Below are positions 35,875 through 48,024 of a stretch of 64,000 nucleotides of DNA, in pieces. The stretch lies in the NCBI RefSeq assembly GCF_023159225.1, contig NC_063171.1, positions 13,562,326-13,626,325 of the forward strand, read 5' to 3'. Within the stretch, counting starts at the first letter, position 1, and each line of letters begins with the position of its first letter. The translations under genes were made by a program, and so were the position numbers. The notes under the pieces were generated by a model that was given only the letters and a program-made list of their open reading frames with translations, was not told where the DNA came from and made no database searches. The stretch comes from Perognathus longimembris pacificus (Eukaryota > Chordata > Mammalia > Rodentia > Heteromyidae).

Positions 35875-38244
35875 GGTGTGGCCGGCTGCGTGTTTCCAGA
35901 AGAAGTGGAGGCCGGCTCTCTCGGGGTGCTTCCGGGCTTCCTCCACTCCCCACCCCCGCGCCCCGCTTCTCCTCGCCCTCAGTTTCGGGGTGTCGCCGCC
36001 ATCCTTGCCGCCGCAATAATGATCTCCTTAACAGATACACAGAAAATTGGTATGGCCCTCACCGGGGTCAGAGTTTTCTTCATGTTCTTTGGAATGATTC
36101 TCTTCTTTGACAGAGCCCTGCTCGCCATTGGTCCTTGTCGGCTGGCCTTTGATAGGCATGATCTTTGAAATCTATGGGTTCTTTCTTCTATTCAGGGGCT
36201 TCTGTCCAGTGGTGATTGGTTTTATTATAAGAGTACCAGTTCTCCGATCACTCTTAAATCTGCCTGGAATTAGATCATTTGTAGATAAAATGGGAGAAAG
36301 CAACAATATGGTGTAACACACGAAGAAGACTCCCTTAAAATAATTGTTATTTATAAAACAATAACAACAAAAACACACAAACATCCTTTGAAGAATATTC
36401 AGCATAAAATTGGTTACAGGAAATAGTTCAGTGTGTGCTTTCTGGAAGTTTCGAAACTACCAAGTACCAAGGAAGCAGTGTGTGAGAACCAACTTCTAAT
36501 CAAGTGATCTTGAGAACTTAAGCTGCGGTAGGGTGGGGTGAAGTCTGTTAGGACTTTCTAGAATTTTCCACGGGCTACGAAACACAACCATCCATGAAAA
36601 TCAATGGCACCTGTTACTTTTGATGTTCTTTTTGTATTATTATTGGTATTTTTTTTAAGATTCAAGAATACCATAGGAAGTTTTTGTTGTTGTTGTTTTG
36701 TCTTTTTTTCCCTTAATGTCCAATATGATGGTTAAAAAACATTCTCGTGTGCAGAGTTAATTGATGGTGTTGGTTGATGTCATTTTCAAGGAAAACCCAA
36801 CTTTTGCTATCAAAATCCTTTTTTTTTTCTTTGTAAGCCAAGTCAAAATAAAAACTTGTGGTCTTGAATCTAAATGTTCTCAAGCCAGAAAAAAAAATTA
36901 AATCTTTGTTGAAACACATAGAGGTCATTGCTCAGTAGGGGTTTTTGTTGTTGTTGTTCCTGAATTAGAGCTAACTCAAATGTTTCTTGGTCAACAACAA
37001 TTCAGAGATGAATATGACATTCTGCCTGTGTCATTCATCCATGTTAGCCAAAAGCATTCTAAAACCTACTATAAGCCAAAAGCATTCTAGAACATACCAT
37101 AGTCTGTTACATCCTTGTTTCATTGAATTGTTTCTTAGTTGAGATACTAAATGATGCGGAAAGCAAATGTTTTTTCCATGTTGTGAAGTTGGGTTTTTTT
37201 TTTTAATCTTTTGCTTCCAAAATTTGACAATGGTCTATTTTAATTAAGTTAATTGTCTAAATTAATTTTTGCCCTGATCAAATTAAAGGCTTAAACTAAA
37301 ATAATGGCATTTTGGTAACGTGGACCATAAGATTGGCAACATGTTCTAGAACTTAACAACTGTTTGGAAGGCTTGTCTATTTAATCTTGAGTTTTCTCTA
37401 ATGTTCAGCATTTTGCTGTAAAAATCAGTACACTCACTCTCTACCCATGAGTTAGTGAAGAAAATCAAAGCATTCTTGTGCTGGAGTTAAAGTGACTGTG
37501 GTTTCTTAAAGACATGATACTGAAGAAAGAAAATTAGTGTTTCGTTTAATTTTTTCCTTCGTCATTGATGGACAATAATAAACAATGATTTCCTTAGTTT
37601 GGACAGTGGTAGCTTTAGTGGCAAATTTAGGGGTGCATTTTAAGAGCCCTTTTTTGACTAATTGCTTTCCTGCTAATGATTGCACTATTTATTTTTTATT
37701 TAACACATGCAAAGCTTTGAATACAGAAAAAAATCACAATTGAAGGATGTGGTATTTATTTGCAAACAGGTCTACACAATTTAACATAGCCTTTGTTATT
37801 TGTAGTTCAGTTTGATGCACAGAATTCTCCACAAGGCCCATGAAAAGTGTTGGTTTGCATTGTGAAGGTTCGATCTTGTGGATTTTCCCATGTGGGTGGT
37901 ACTTGCATTTGATTTTATGATGGAATTGGTGAAAAGGAAAAAAAATGGACAAAATGGAGACTCCTACCTCAGTAGTTTCTCGAATAATGAGAGACATTAG
38001 GTTGTGTCTGATGTTCTTCAGAAGGTAATTTCGTTCACTTTGCAAGTGTCAAATCAATTGACTTTGCAAACTGACATACACAGGTGCCCTGTAGGGTTCT
38101 GACACTTATTTCAGAAAAAACCATTGGACTTAAAAGGATCTGATCATTTCTAGTCCTTATCAAGACCCCCAAAGGGCAAGTGGGCTGTGAATTCGATGTG
38201 ATTTGGGCCACTTGGCTGTCCCTGTGTAATTCTTTCTTTGTTGT

Positions 38245-38322
38245 GAGACCAGGACTCAAATGCAGTACCTGATGTTTTGCTTCATTGGCTGTCGCTCTAG
38301 CAACTGAGCCACGCCCTCCCCG
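38245..38322 (-). mobile_element. ID-like tRNA-derived SINE remnant
   Basis: The reverse complement resembles an ID/tRNA-Ala-type SINE, with a GGCTCAGTTGCTAGAGC A-box-like stretch and a B-box-like GAGTCCTGG. It lies inside the 3'UTR part of the GOLT1B retrocopy. It was either present in the parental transcript or inserted later. Confidence 0.45.
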
Positions 38323-38683
38323 TGTATTTCTTAACTCCGAATCTTGGTGAGATTCTTTTCTTTCTTAAAAACTCATTCCCCACTCCTACAGGATTTTCCC
38401 TTCCAAAATTGACCCATGGTGTTTGTGACAAAAATATATATTTTGATTCTTTCTGTCAAGATGTTCGAGAAAAGGTCAAATGTTACTTTAGCCTTAAGAG
38501 TTTCTGTCCTTGTTCAAGGGTATTTTTCTGTAACAGAAACAGACTTGGAATTTTTTTTAATTTTTTTTTTGCCCTTATCAATTTTTATTCCTGAAATACT
38601 GCCACTTTACAGAAACAAAGTCTCACAGTCAGATGATAAATATTAACAATTGAATATTGTAAATACATTTGTCTTACCTCTCA

Positions 38684-38689
38684 ATTAAA
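38684..38689 (+). promoter_or_regulatory. Polyadenylation signal ATTAAA of GOLT1B retrocopy
   Basis: ATTAAA lies about 15 nt before an interrupted A-rich tail (38704-38720) that precedes the 3' target-site duplication. It marks the 3' end of the copied mRNA. Confidence 0.55.
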
Positions 38690-39299
38690 GGGTACTTTTC
38701 TATTAAAAAATATTAAAAAATCTCAGAATTTTCTTCATTTGATTTCATGTAGGTCTTTTATAATATGGAATTCTATGCTTGATTTAGAAATTGAAGATTA
38801 TCAGATAAACCTGGAGACGAACAATGAGAAATCAGTTCTTGCTTTCTAGCTGTTTTTGTTTGTTCGTTTGTTTGTTTTTTCCAATGAGCTGGTGCTTACC
38901 AATGGTGCAGTGCTTCCAACCACTGCTTTTGCTTCATTTTTCAGTGCTTTAGAACCATTTTTTTTTTATTTTCCTTTGGTTTGTCCTCTATTTCTAGTCT
39001 TTCAGAAAGTCACTGCACCTTTTGACTCCAAATGCAATCCATTCCACACTCTTTCATCACCTCCTGCATGTAGACTCAAACAGACACCGTTATTTTTTGT
39101 TTTGCAATAAATCTGAACTGTCCTTTTAAATGTCTTTTGAAAAGCACAAACAAGTCATATTCCTGTGTTACCTAAAACCTAGAATTCCCCACTTAAATAA
39201 AATTTAAGTATCTAGCTATAGTTTATATGGTACTACATTATTGATCTACCAAAGGTTTTGATCTAATACCTCTTTCTTGTAGAAAATGGATTATTGATT

Positions 39300-39525
39300 G
39301 TTGATTGTTGGTGGTGGGGCTTAAGTTCAGGGCTTGGGCCTGTCCCTGAGCCTCCCTGTGCTTAAGGCTAGAGCTCTACCACTTGAGCCACAGTGCTACT
39401 TCTGACTTTTTTGAGTAGTCACATGAGGACTTTTCCGCCCAGGTTGGCTCTAAATGGCAATCCTCAGATCTCAGCCACATGAGTAGCTAGGATTACAGAC
39501 ATAAGTCACTGATACCCAACTGTAC
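39300..39525 (-). mobile_element. B1-ID composite SINE
   Basis: Minus strand: ID-like part (GGCTAGAGCTCTACCACTTGAGCCACAG) then B1-like part (GCCCAGGTTGGCTCTAAATGG, AGATCTCAGCCAC, GTAGCTAGGATTACAG). Confidence 0.75.
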
Positions 39526-40255
39526 TTTCATTTATTTTTTTTAAGAAATACTTTTTTATTTGTTTACTCAAAGGTCTTGGTCTCCTATTCCTGATTATCC
39601 TATGAAAAACCACCTTAAGAAGCCCATTACTCTGAATTAATTTTCAGTCTTAGTTTGCCTTCTATTTGGTATACATATATGACCATGTAAAATTATTTTA
39701 TATACCAGACTAGTACTTTAAAATAAATTTCCTGCATATCTTTTTTAAGCAAATTACCTTGATTATTCTTGTCATTTCATAATATTGTGGTTATATAGCA
39801 ACTGTTGTATATTATTTTTATGCTATTTACTCTATGAAAAGAAAATCTGTGAGAGTATATCATGCAACAAGCACGAAATTGTCTAGTTAACTGGAAAATA
39901 TAAAATTTTAAAATGCTTACAGAGAATAATTGATATCTAATTCTGGGAACATAATGGATGGACAAAAACAAAAAATCTAAAATTGTTGGATTCACAAGTA
40001 AAAATTCATAACTGGAGTGAACCAGTGCCCAAGCAAAGGAAACAGGTTGGGAAAGGCATATGTTCCCAGGCTCAATTAGGAAAATCAAGGAATCAACAAG
40101 GCTGAATAGGTGATAGAAAATAGAAAAGTTTAGTTGTAAGACTAGGGCATTTCTCCATATTTTTTCCAAATAATGTATTGAAGAGATGAAATCTCTGGTT
40201 GACTCATGATCCTCTTTTTCCAATAGAGGGATTTCTTTTTAATATAAACAGATAA
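39526..40255. other. Unique DNA, no feature recognised
   Basis: A 148-codon minus-strand frame (40223-39777) has a non-ATG first codon and no recognisable domain; treated as chance. Confidence 0.5.
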
Positions 40256-40327
40256 AGACAGAATAGCCTTGAGCAAAAAGAAGCCAGGACAGTACCCAGA
40301 CCCTGAGTCCAAGCCCCAGGACTGGTA
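40256..40327 (+). mobile_element. 5'-truncated ID-type SINE (second unit only)
   Basis: TAGCCTTGAGCAAAAAGAAGCCAGG through GAGTCCAAGCCCCAGGACTGG, followed directly by a (TA)n tract in place of an A tail. Confidence 0.75.
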
Positions 40328-40336
40328 AATATATAT

Positions 40337-40386
<50 letters not shown>
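40328..40386 (+). repeat. (TA)n microsatellite
   Basis: About 25 TA units, likely evolved from the SINE tail. Confidence 0.95.
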
Positions 40387-40390
<4 letters not shown>

Positions 40391-40559
40391 AAGAAAAGTG
40401 GAAAAGACAAAAGAAGGACAGATAGGAGAAAAAGATCAAAATATATACATGACAACCATGGATAATTTTATTTCTAAGTCCAACATTTTATGAACTTTTT
40501 CAATTTAAGTATTTCACTGGTTTAGTTGTAGGAATGTCACATTCATTAAAAACCTATAG

Positions 40560-41490
40560 TGGCTTTAAGATTTAATTTCATTTAATTTGACACCCTCCCA
40601 TCCACTTTCCCCTGTTCTTTTATAAATCATGCTTACAACTTTCCTGGGATTATAGTTACTCTTTCACTTTGACTATTCCAATGGTGACAGTGTGTTACTA
40701 CTTGTAGAAGACATTAATCTCTAATTAAAGTCTAATTAACAAATTCTGCACACATTCCTGAATAAAATCAAAATATAAGCTGGACTCTGTTGACTTTGTC
40801 TTATACTTGTCACTACTCAAGTGGCTGAGACCTCTTCTTATATCACCTTGACAATATTTTCTTAAGAGAGGTGAGACCTGAGGATCATACTTTTAAGCTA
40901 GGTCATATCTTGGAGTTCATGTTGATATGCTTCATCACATATGGTCCTATGTCTTAAGCAATTGGGTTGTTGAGACCCCTGGTTAAATATATAATAGACA
41001 TATTCTAGTTCTTAAAAATGAGGCAATACATGAGCCTACTTTTCTCTGGCTTTGGCTTATTTTTCTCAATATAATTTTTCCCTTTCTTTCTATTACCTTA
41101 TGAATATGGCAATGCTATCCTTTCTAATGGAGGCATGGAATTCCATTGTGTATATATAGCACATCTTCTTGGTCCATTCATCAACTAAAGGATATCTGGG
41201 TTTGTTCCATATCTTAGCTATGTTAAATAATGCTGCAGTGAACATGGCTGTGCTGATAAGTTTAGTATAGCCGTGTTTGGGGTCATTTGGGTAAATGCCC
41301 AGTAGTGGGATTACTAGATCATATGGGAGCTCTATGTTTAATCTTATGAGGAATCTCCATACTGCTTTCCAAAGTGTTTGTACAAGTTTACATTCTGGTC
41401 AGTAGTGTGGTAGTGTTCCCCTTTGGCCACATGCCTACATCTGTTGTTATTAGATTTCTCAATAATTACCACTGTAACTGGTGTGCGTGT
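40560..41490 (-). mobile_element. Old L1 3' end fragment
   Basis: Minus-strand 3'UTR and ORF2 C-terminus: TGGAATTCCATTGTGTATATATAGCACATC, CATTTGGGTAAATGCCCAGTAGTGGGATTAC and GGAATCTCCATACTGCTTTCC match the end of ORF2 in inverse sense. Confidence 0.8.
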
Positions 41491-44400
41491 TATTCATTTA
41501 AATGAATATATTTATGTTAATTATATGTTATATTATATATGCACACATATACATATAATAACAATTTTTACACAGTAAAGCCAATTATTTAACAAAAAGA
41601 TCATTTATAGAAACCATCTAAGTTTACAGAAGTTGCTTTATTTTAATCCAGTTTATTCACAACATTATTGAAGATGTAGAAAAAGGAAATAAGTTTTAAA
41701 AACTGCTTTTTTCCCAAAGAACTATTTAATAAATGATATTATTAACAGAAACATAAAATAAGATGGTATATTCATGTGGCTAATTGGATATTTGATGATA
41801 GATCAAGATAATTATATTTTCTCCCTATAGGAAAAATATTGTCTTTAAATCTTCAATGTACATTTCCCAATTATGTCATTTTATAACTTCCAGACTCTTG
41901 TCAATACAGTAATTCAACTGGATATTTTGACAATAATTCTAAAGTTTACTATTGTTTAAATACTCCCTAATTTATGGAATAAACCTTGAAAGATGTACTG
42001 TTCTTGAATATACTGGTTCTTATATTTGGAATATTTTAAAGTCTGTTTTTCTAATACATTTCATTATGGTACAAAATATATAATATTGAATAAAGCTATA
42101 TTGCACTTATAGAGACAAGAGGAAAACATAGATTTCCATGCTATTAAGTTTTGGACTTTAAATGTAGGGGCTAAAAGGGGCCCACATATAAGTACTATGT
42201 TAGATTTCTAGATTAATTTAAAGAAGAACAACTAAGATTAAGATCAAATATTCATGAATATTTTAATTAAAAACTATCATAGGAATTATGTAAAGTTATT
42301 TTAAATGTGCCTATGCATCATCTCCAGTATTAAATGGATTTATTCATGTAGTTATACTACTAGAAAGCTATAGGGCCCTCCTCTATGGCTACAGATTTTA
42401 CACTCACAAGCCAATGAAATGACAAAATTGTGGTCTATTTTCTTTAAGCATAGCCTCTACCAGATGAAGAAAAGTAGAAGTGATGACCACTCTGATTTTT
42501 ACACACTGCTTCTCAGGAAACTGATCACAATGAGTATCACTTAATTAAAATACTTTCCTATAGAGAAGAAAAAGTTTTCTCTTCTAATAGAGATCTTTTT
42601 CCAAAAAGTGTACCAAAATTTATTCTAGGTGAAAATAGATAATCTAGTAAGCTTTGTTGATTTAGGACAACTTTAAATACTACATTCGATTCCAGGCAAA
42701 AGAAAGGCAAGTCCACCTTGACAACTGATTTTTATAAATATATCAATATTCATATTTAAATATAAATATCAAATATTTAGCCATCATTTACAAGTCATTA
42801 TGACTTTCTTTTCTGACATGGTTTCTTATGGAGACGTGCTTTTGTTATGCTGTTATTAAGTGCCCACTTTTTGAGATAGTTAATTTTAACTAAATAGAGA
42901 AATATCTTCTTCATTATTGAAATAAAAATTAAAAGCTTATGTACATAATAGTATTTATTTTGTAGAGTAGTTATTTCAAGTAACCTATGCTACACTAATA
43001 ATAAGTATATTTTCATACTTTACTTACCTTGACTATATTACAAAATATTTTCTCCTAGTTTTATAAAGAGATTCAGAAGTCAGAGAATAAGAAAAATTCT
43101 GGATCCATTATACATTACATTTTGCTTTATTACAACTCATATGAATTTTGAGTATCCTAGTTTAATTCCAGAAATGGTTCTCATTCTCCTTATATGAATT
43201 ATATTTTGTAGAAAGTGTATGGAGATTGTGATTAATATTCTATCATATGGCATCTTTTTCAAAGTCAATTAACAGCTGTCATTCTCATACTCACTTTGTA
43301 TCTTCTCACAAAGCATACTTTCTCAATATGACATCATGAGAAAGTCAGTTTCCAATAGACATGAGACTGACTCCTTCTATGATGTCTAAAAGAAATATGA
43401 ATTGTTACTCAAAATGCATGGAAGTACTTTCTCTATCAGAGATGCATGTTCTGCTGTATGAAAAAGAATGGTTAATGAAAAAAATATTCTGAAGCATTTT
43501 ATCCCAAGGAATCATGAAAATATATATTATGTTGTTCAATAACTTTTGATTTAATGGCTCTCTTTTATTAGCCATTATTGATTTAATATATAATTCAAAC
43601 TGATTCTTTTCATACACTTATGTTCATTTTTCCCACAATACATGACTAGATAAATTGGTAAATAAATAAATAACACTAGTAGAAAGGACCACTTACTGAT
43701 ATTATAAATGTAATATTACTCACATTTCTTAAGATTAAGTTTATTATGTTTTCTTTCTTCTTAATCACTTTCTCCCATTTTCTCTGGTGAACCTCCATGA
43801 AGACCCAAATATCATTAATATTTTTTTTATAGGTTAGAAGGCACTTTTCTACAAAAAGTGGTTTAGAACAACTTTTACAAGTATAAATAAATATAAAACA
43901 AAAATTGAGATTAAAATCTCTGGTTTACCTTATCTGAATTGCATTCCAGAGAACCAAGCAAAAAGATAAATGTTAAGCTGTACAATAGCTGACATTTGAG
44001 TGTGTTTTTTCTGGTTCTTTTATAAAGTACATTGGTAGAGTACATAAATCATGTGTCTGTTGTTTGACAACTATATACCTTGTTACCAATGACAATTGAA
44101 AGGCTCAGGGCTATCCTTAAAGAAACACATGGGTCAATGTTAATGACAGACATTAAACATGGTAATGAATTGTATTATGTCCTACCACCTCATTACTCTA
44201 GAGTGGTCTATGAACAAACAATGTTGTCTCAACTAGAAACTTGATAGAAATTATCTATCTGTCACTATCTATCTATATTTTTCCACCCCAGTTTAATGAA
44301 ACTGAATCTAAATTTCCATAAACCACATAGGTGATTTATATGCATGGACTTGAAAATTGAACAGTACTCTTTGTAGATCTATATAAATTTAAACTATAAT

Positions 44401-45130
44401 CAACCTCCCAGAAATCTCCTTTATGAGAATTAATCTTAGGAAAATAATAGTAGCAATATATAATTATGCATAAAATATCTTCAATATTATATTTTAATAT
44501 TTAACCTTTCAAACTAGCAATACTGTGGTTGTATTTTAACCAACTTGGTCTCACTACCACCTAAATGTGCAACTATTTTAGTATCCTGTTTCGATATGAG
44601 TGAATGTAATATTATGGGTTTGTGGACACTCTTATTCTGAAAAATATCAGTCCTTTTAATGAATAACTTGATAGTATGATCAATTATTTTCTTTCAGAAT
44701 GTTATATAAAATAGTTTATGTTTCTTTCTCGTTGTATGGGATTAGCTACTTCTTTTCTATGATGCTTTGTAGAACTAACTGGTGTTCAGTCAACATGCCT
44801 CCGTTATTTTCTTTAAATATTTTGTTCTGCTTCTTTTGAGAAATTAATTTTACAAACAATGTTTATTTTTATGAATATTGTTTAACACACTGTCTTTCTC
44901 TCATGACACTCTCTAGATTACTTGGGTTGTGTCACAGACTTTGTGCCTTTAACATGTTAAATATGATAACACACAGTGAGAGCAAAATGAAACCCCAGAA
45001 TTATGTACACTTTGACACAAGGAATAATGACTTTTCTCACTACTAAAATGGGATGGTATTTGCAAATTATTAAGTCTGCAATTTCATTTAAGGCATATTT
45101 ATAAGGCTTATACCAATTTGTCAGGTTCTA
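41491..45130. other. Unique AT-rich intronic DNA
   Basis: 3.6 kb with no recognisable gene, RNA or repeat family; very AT-rich. Confidence 0.6.
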
Positions 45131-45146
45131 CTCAACTACATTTCTT

Positions 45147-45177
<31 letters not shown>

Positions 45178-45367
45178 GGCCAGTCCGGGGCTTGAACTCA
45201 GGGCCTGAGCACTGTCCCTGGCTTCTTTTTGCTCAAGGCTAGCACTCTGCCACTTGAGCCACAGCACCACTTCTGGCCGTTTTCTGTATATGTGGTGCTG
45301 GGGAATTGAACCCAGGGCTTCATGTATACGAGGCAAGCACTCTTGCCACTAGGCCATATCCCCAGCC
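45147..45367 (-). mobile_element. Dimeric ID-type SINE with perfect 16-bp TSD
   Basis: Minus-strand full element with a T run of about 30 (A tail). Flanked by CTCAACTACATTTCTT at 45131-45146 and 45368-45383, identical. Young insertion. Confidence 0.95.
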
Positions 45368-45383
45368 CTCAACTACATTTCTT

Positions 45384-46043
45384 AATAAAATCACATCAAA
45401 GCAAAAAAGAGGATCACAATAAGATTTTTAAGTATAATAATTTTGTTTTATAAGGTATTTGTAATATATTACCAAAATTGTGATAATTAAATATTGCCTG
45501 TTCATGTATTCCATCCTGAATGTCAAGTTGAAGGAAATGTTCCCAATGGAACATGCTATTTTCCTGGTAGAGGCATTATTCAAGGGAAGAAGTAAACCTT
45601 TGTGATGCATGTAACACCTTATAGATATATATTAAATTATATACTACTTACCGAAGCATTCTCCCACTTAATATCAGCATATAGAGAACTCATTTCATGA
45701 CATGCTCATATTTCTTCTCTATTTATGCCTGTTTGAAACAGGCAATGGTTCCATTACACATGCCTATTTGTATCCAGAAGGTGAAAGTAGTCACACACAA
45801 AAACACAGTCTGTGACATTTTTCTTACAGATTGATGATAGGATTCATTTAATTATTCTTTGACCAGTCACATTTGTCCTAATTTTTTGAGAATATTATTT
45901 CTATTATCCATAAGATCATACATTAGAACAATACTTAGGCAAAAATCAAGTGAAAAGTAATTATGATAATAATTTAAGTGCTGTTTGTTTGGACAGGAGA
46001 AAACATGATTGAAATGTCACAATATCTCAAAAGTATATAGTTT
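45384..46043. other. Unique AT-rich DNA
   Basis: No feature recognised. Confidence 0.5.
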
Positions 46044-46250
46044 TGGGCTGGTAATATGGCCTAGTGGCAAGAGTACTTGCCTTGTAGACATGAAGCCCTG
46101 GCTTCCATTCCTCAGCACCACATATATAGAAAAGCCAGACATGCCACTGTGGCTCAAGTGGAAGAGTGCTAGCTTTGAGCAGAAAGAAGCCAGGAAGAGT
46201 GCTCAGGCCCTGAGTTCAAGTCCCAGTGATGGCAAAAAGAAAAAAAAGTG
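46044..46250 (+). mobile_element. Dimeric ID-type SINE, diverged
   Basis: GGGCTGGTAATATGGCCTAGTGGCAAGAG start, second unit CACTGTGGCTCAAGTGG, short mixed A tail. No clear duplication. Confidence 0.85.
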
Positions 46251-47014
46251 TCTAGTCCTACAATTGTGAAAAACTACAGTTTTGAGTTTTGTTTGTTTTT
46301 TTTTTCTCTGATTCTCATTTCTAGGAGAACATCCACTTATGTGGGCTTTTACCATCCATAAAGTCTCACAGTTTTAGGTGGACAAGATACAGCTGCATGA
46401 TTTCTATCTGGAATAATCACATCTTTTTTTTATAGTCACGATCATTATCACATTTCACATTCTAACATACTGAGAATGTTGAATCATTTTCAAAAATCAC
46501 ATTTAGTGTTTGCAAAATGTGTGCATGTCATTTGGAGCTCATGTCATGCTTATGAGCTACAGTTGATTTTTCATGAATAAAAATTACCTTTGAACACAAA
46601 TTATTAAATTGATTGAATTTCCTAATCTGAATCTTGCTTGTCATTTACATAGGAATCTAAGGAACTTTTAAATTTGAATATTTGTGGGACATTTACTGTG
46701 TAAGTTAAAAATACATTCTTCTTTATTAAGCAAGACTTAGTGTAAAAAATCTTAAGAAAGCGTGAAAAAAAGTACAAATCTCAGTTATGTGTAACTTAAA
46801 TCTCATTTCTCATAGAGGAAAAACAGGCTTAATCTCCTTCCAGATTGAAAAGCTTAGCCAAAAGTAGCAGGGTGTAAATTCAGCCTACAAAATCATTGCC
46901 TTTTCACTGTGCCTATGATGAGAAGAGTGAGGCTGAAGTCAGTAAAGCAACTCAATTTGTAATAGCCAAAAAAAAAATCTAGTAATTAAACTAACAATAT
47001 GCAGGAACTCTATT
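46251..47014. other. Unique AT-rich DNA
   Basis: No feature recognised. Confidence 0.5.
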
Positions 47015-47940
47015 GTGAACCCTTCAATTGTTGGTGGGAATGGAAACTTGTTCAGCCACTCTGGAAATCAGCATGGAGGTTCCTAAGAAGGCTAAACATA
47101 GAGCTCCCCTACGACCCAGCAGCCCCACTCTTGGGCATCTACCCAAAAGATTAAAAGGAAGCTAAAGACACCAGCATACCAATGTTCGTCGCAGCACAAT
47201 TTTTCATTGCTAAAATATGGAACCAACACAGATGACCCTCATTAGATGAGTGGATCAGAAAAATGTGGTACATAAACACAATGGGATTCTATGCCTCTAT
47301 CAGAAAGAAAGACATTGCTCCACTTGTAAGGAAACGGAAAGACTTGGAAAAAATTATCCTAAGTGAAGTGACCCAGACCCAAGGAAACATGGACTCTTGG
47401 TTTCCCTCATAGGGAATAATTAGCACATGTTTAGGCTAGTCACAGCAGCAGATCACAATAGCTCAACAGCTATACCCTTATGAACACAGAAGATGATGCT
47501 AAGTGAAATGAACTCCACATTATGGAAACAAGTGTTATATCATAGTGGTAATTACTTTTAACATGCCATGTGAAACCGCACCCTTTTTTGTTGTTGTTTC
47601 TCTCATATTCCCTTACTGTGGTTGTTCCACCCTCTATCACTGTATCTCATCTGAGTACCCTGGGTAATGTATATACGTGTATTAGAACTAGTGAAGGGAA
47701 AGGGAATGTCAAAATTGAGAGACAAAGGATAAAATGACAAATGATACAGAAAGCAATCTTCACAACCATTTGGTGTAAACTAACTGTAAAACTCATGGGG
47801 GGAGAGGAAATGGGGAAGGGGCAGGTGGAAAACGAGGGAGGAGGTAACAAGTTGAACAAGAAATGTACTCACTGTCTTACTTATGAAACTGTAACCCCTG
47901 TGTATTTCATTTTGACAATAAAGGGAAACAAATCTGAAAA
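47015..47940 (+). mobile_element. 5'-truncated L1 (ORF2 end plus 3'UTR)
   Basis: Begins at TTGTTGGTGGGAATGGAAACTTG (ORF2 cysteine-motif region), runs through the PLLGIYP and MFVAAQF-like coding stretch with stops, then 3'UTR ending TTTTGACAATAAAGGG. Confidence 0.85.
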
Positions 47941-47944
47941 TAGA

Positions 47945-48024
47945 AATTGAAGAAAGATTTAAGGAAATGGAAAATCACCCCATGCTCCTGAATGGGAAGA
48001 ATTAACATCTTAAAAATGGCAGTT
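47945..48024 (+). mobile_element. Host L1, left piece
   Basis: Codes a decayed GRINILKMA segment of ORF2 and continues at about 49706 (CCATACTTCAAAAAGCAATTTACAAATTC), the next part of the same gene. Two insertions separate the pieces. Confidence 0.75.

Larger units (their letters stand above)
35875..38714 (+). pseudogene. GOLT1B: GOLT1B processed pseudogene with UTRs
   Basis: Intronless retrocopy of GOLT1B (Golgi transport 1 homolog B, a small four-helix membrane protein of ER-Golgi traffic). The ATG is at 36019 and opens MISLTDTQKIGMALTG through to LLAIG. Homology then jumps at 36130/36131 to a block in another frame, VGWPLIGMIFEIYGFFLLF to VDKMGESNNMV, ending at TAA 36314-36316. About 40 codons in the middle are missing and the frame is shifted, so no functional protein is expected. 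A GC-rich segment before the ATG (35875-36018) looks like the parental 5'UTR. About 2.4 kb of 3'UTR follows, with ATTAAA at 38684-38689 and an A-rich remnant tail from about 38704. The flanks AAAAATATCTCAGA (35861-35874) and AAAAAATCTCAGA (about 38715-38727) look like an imperfect target-site duplication, the hallmark of L1-mediated retroposition. Confidence 0.9.

Noticed and set aside
36019..36316. Possible functional GOLT1B-like retrogene
   Set aside because: About 40 central codons missing and a frame change between the two conserved halves.
40204..40455. ORFs with Tyr-Ile repeats
   Set aside because: Translation of the (TA)n tract.
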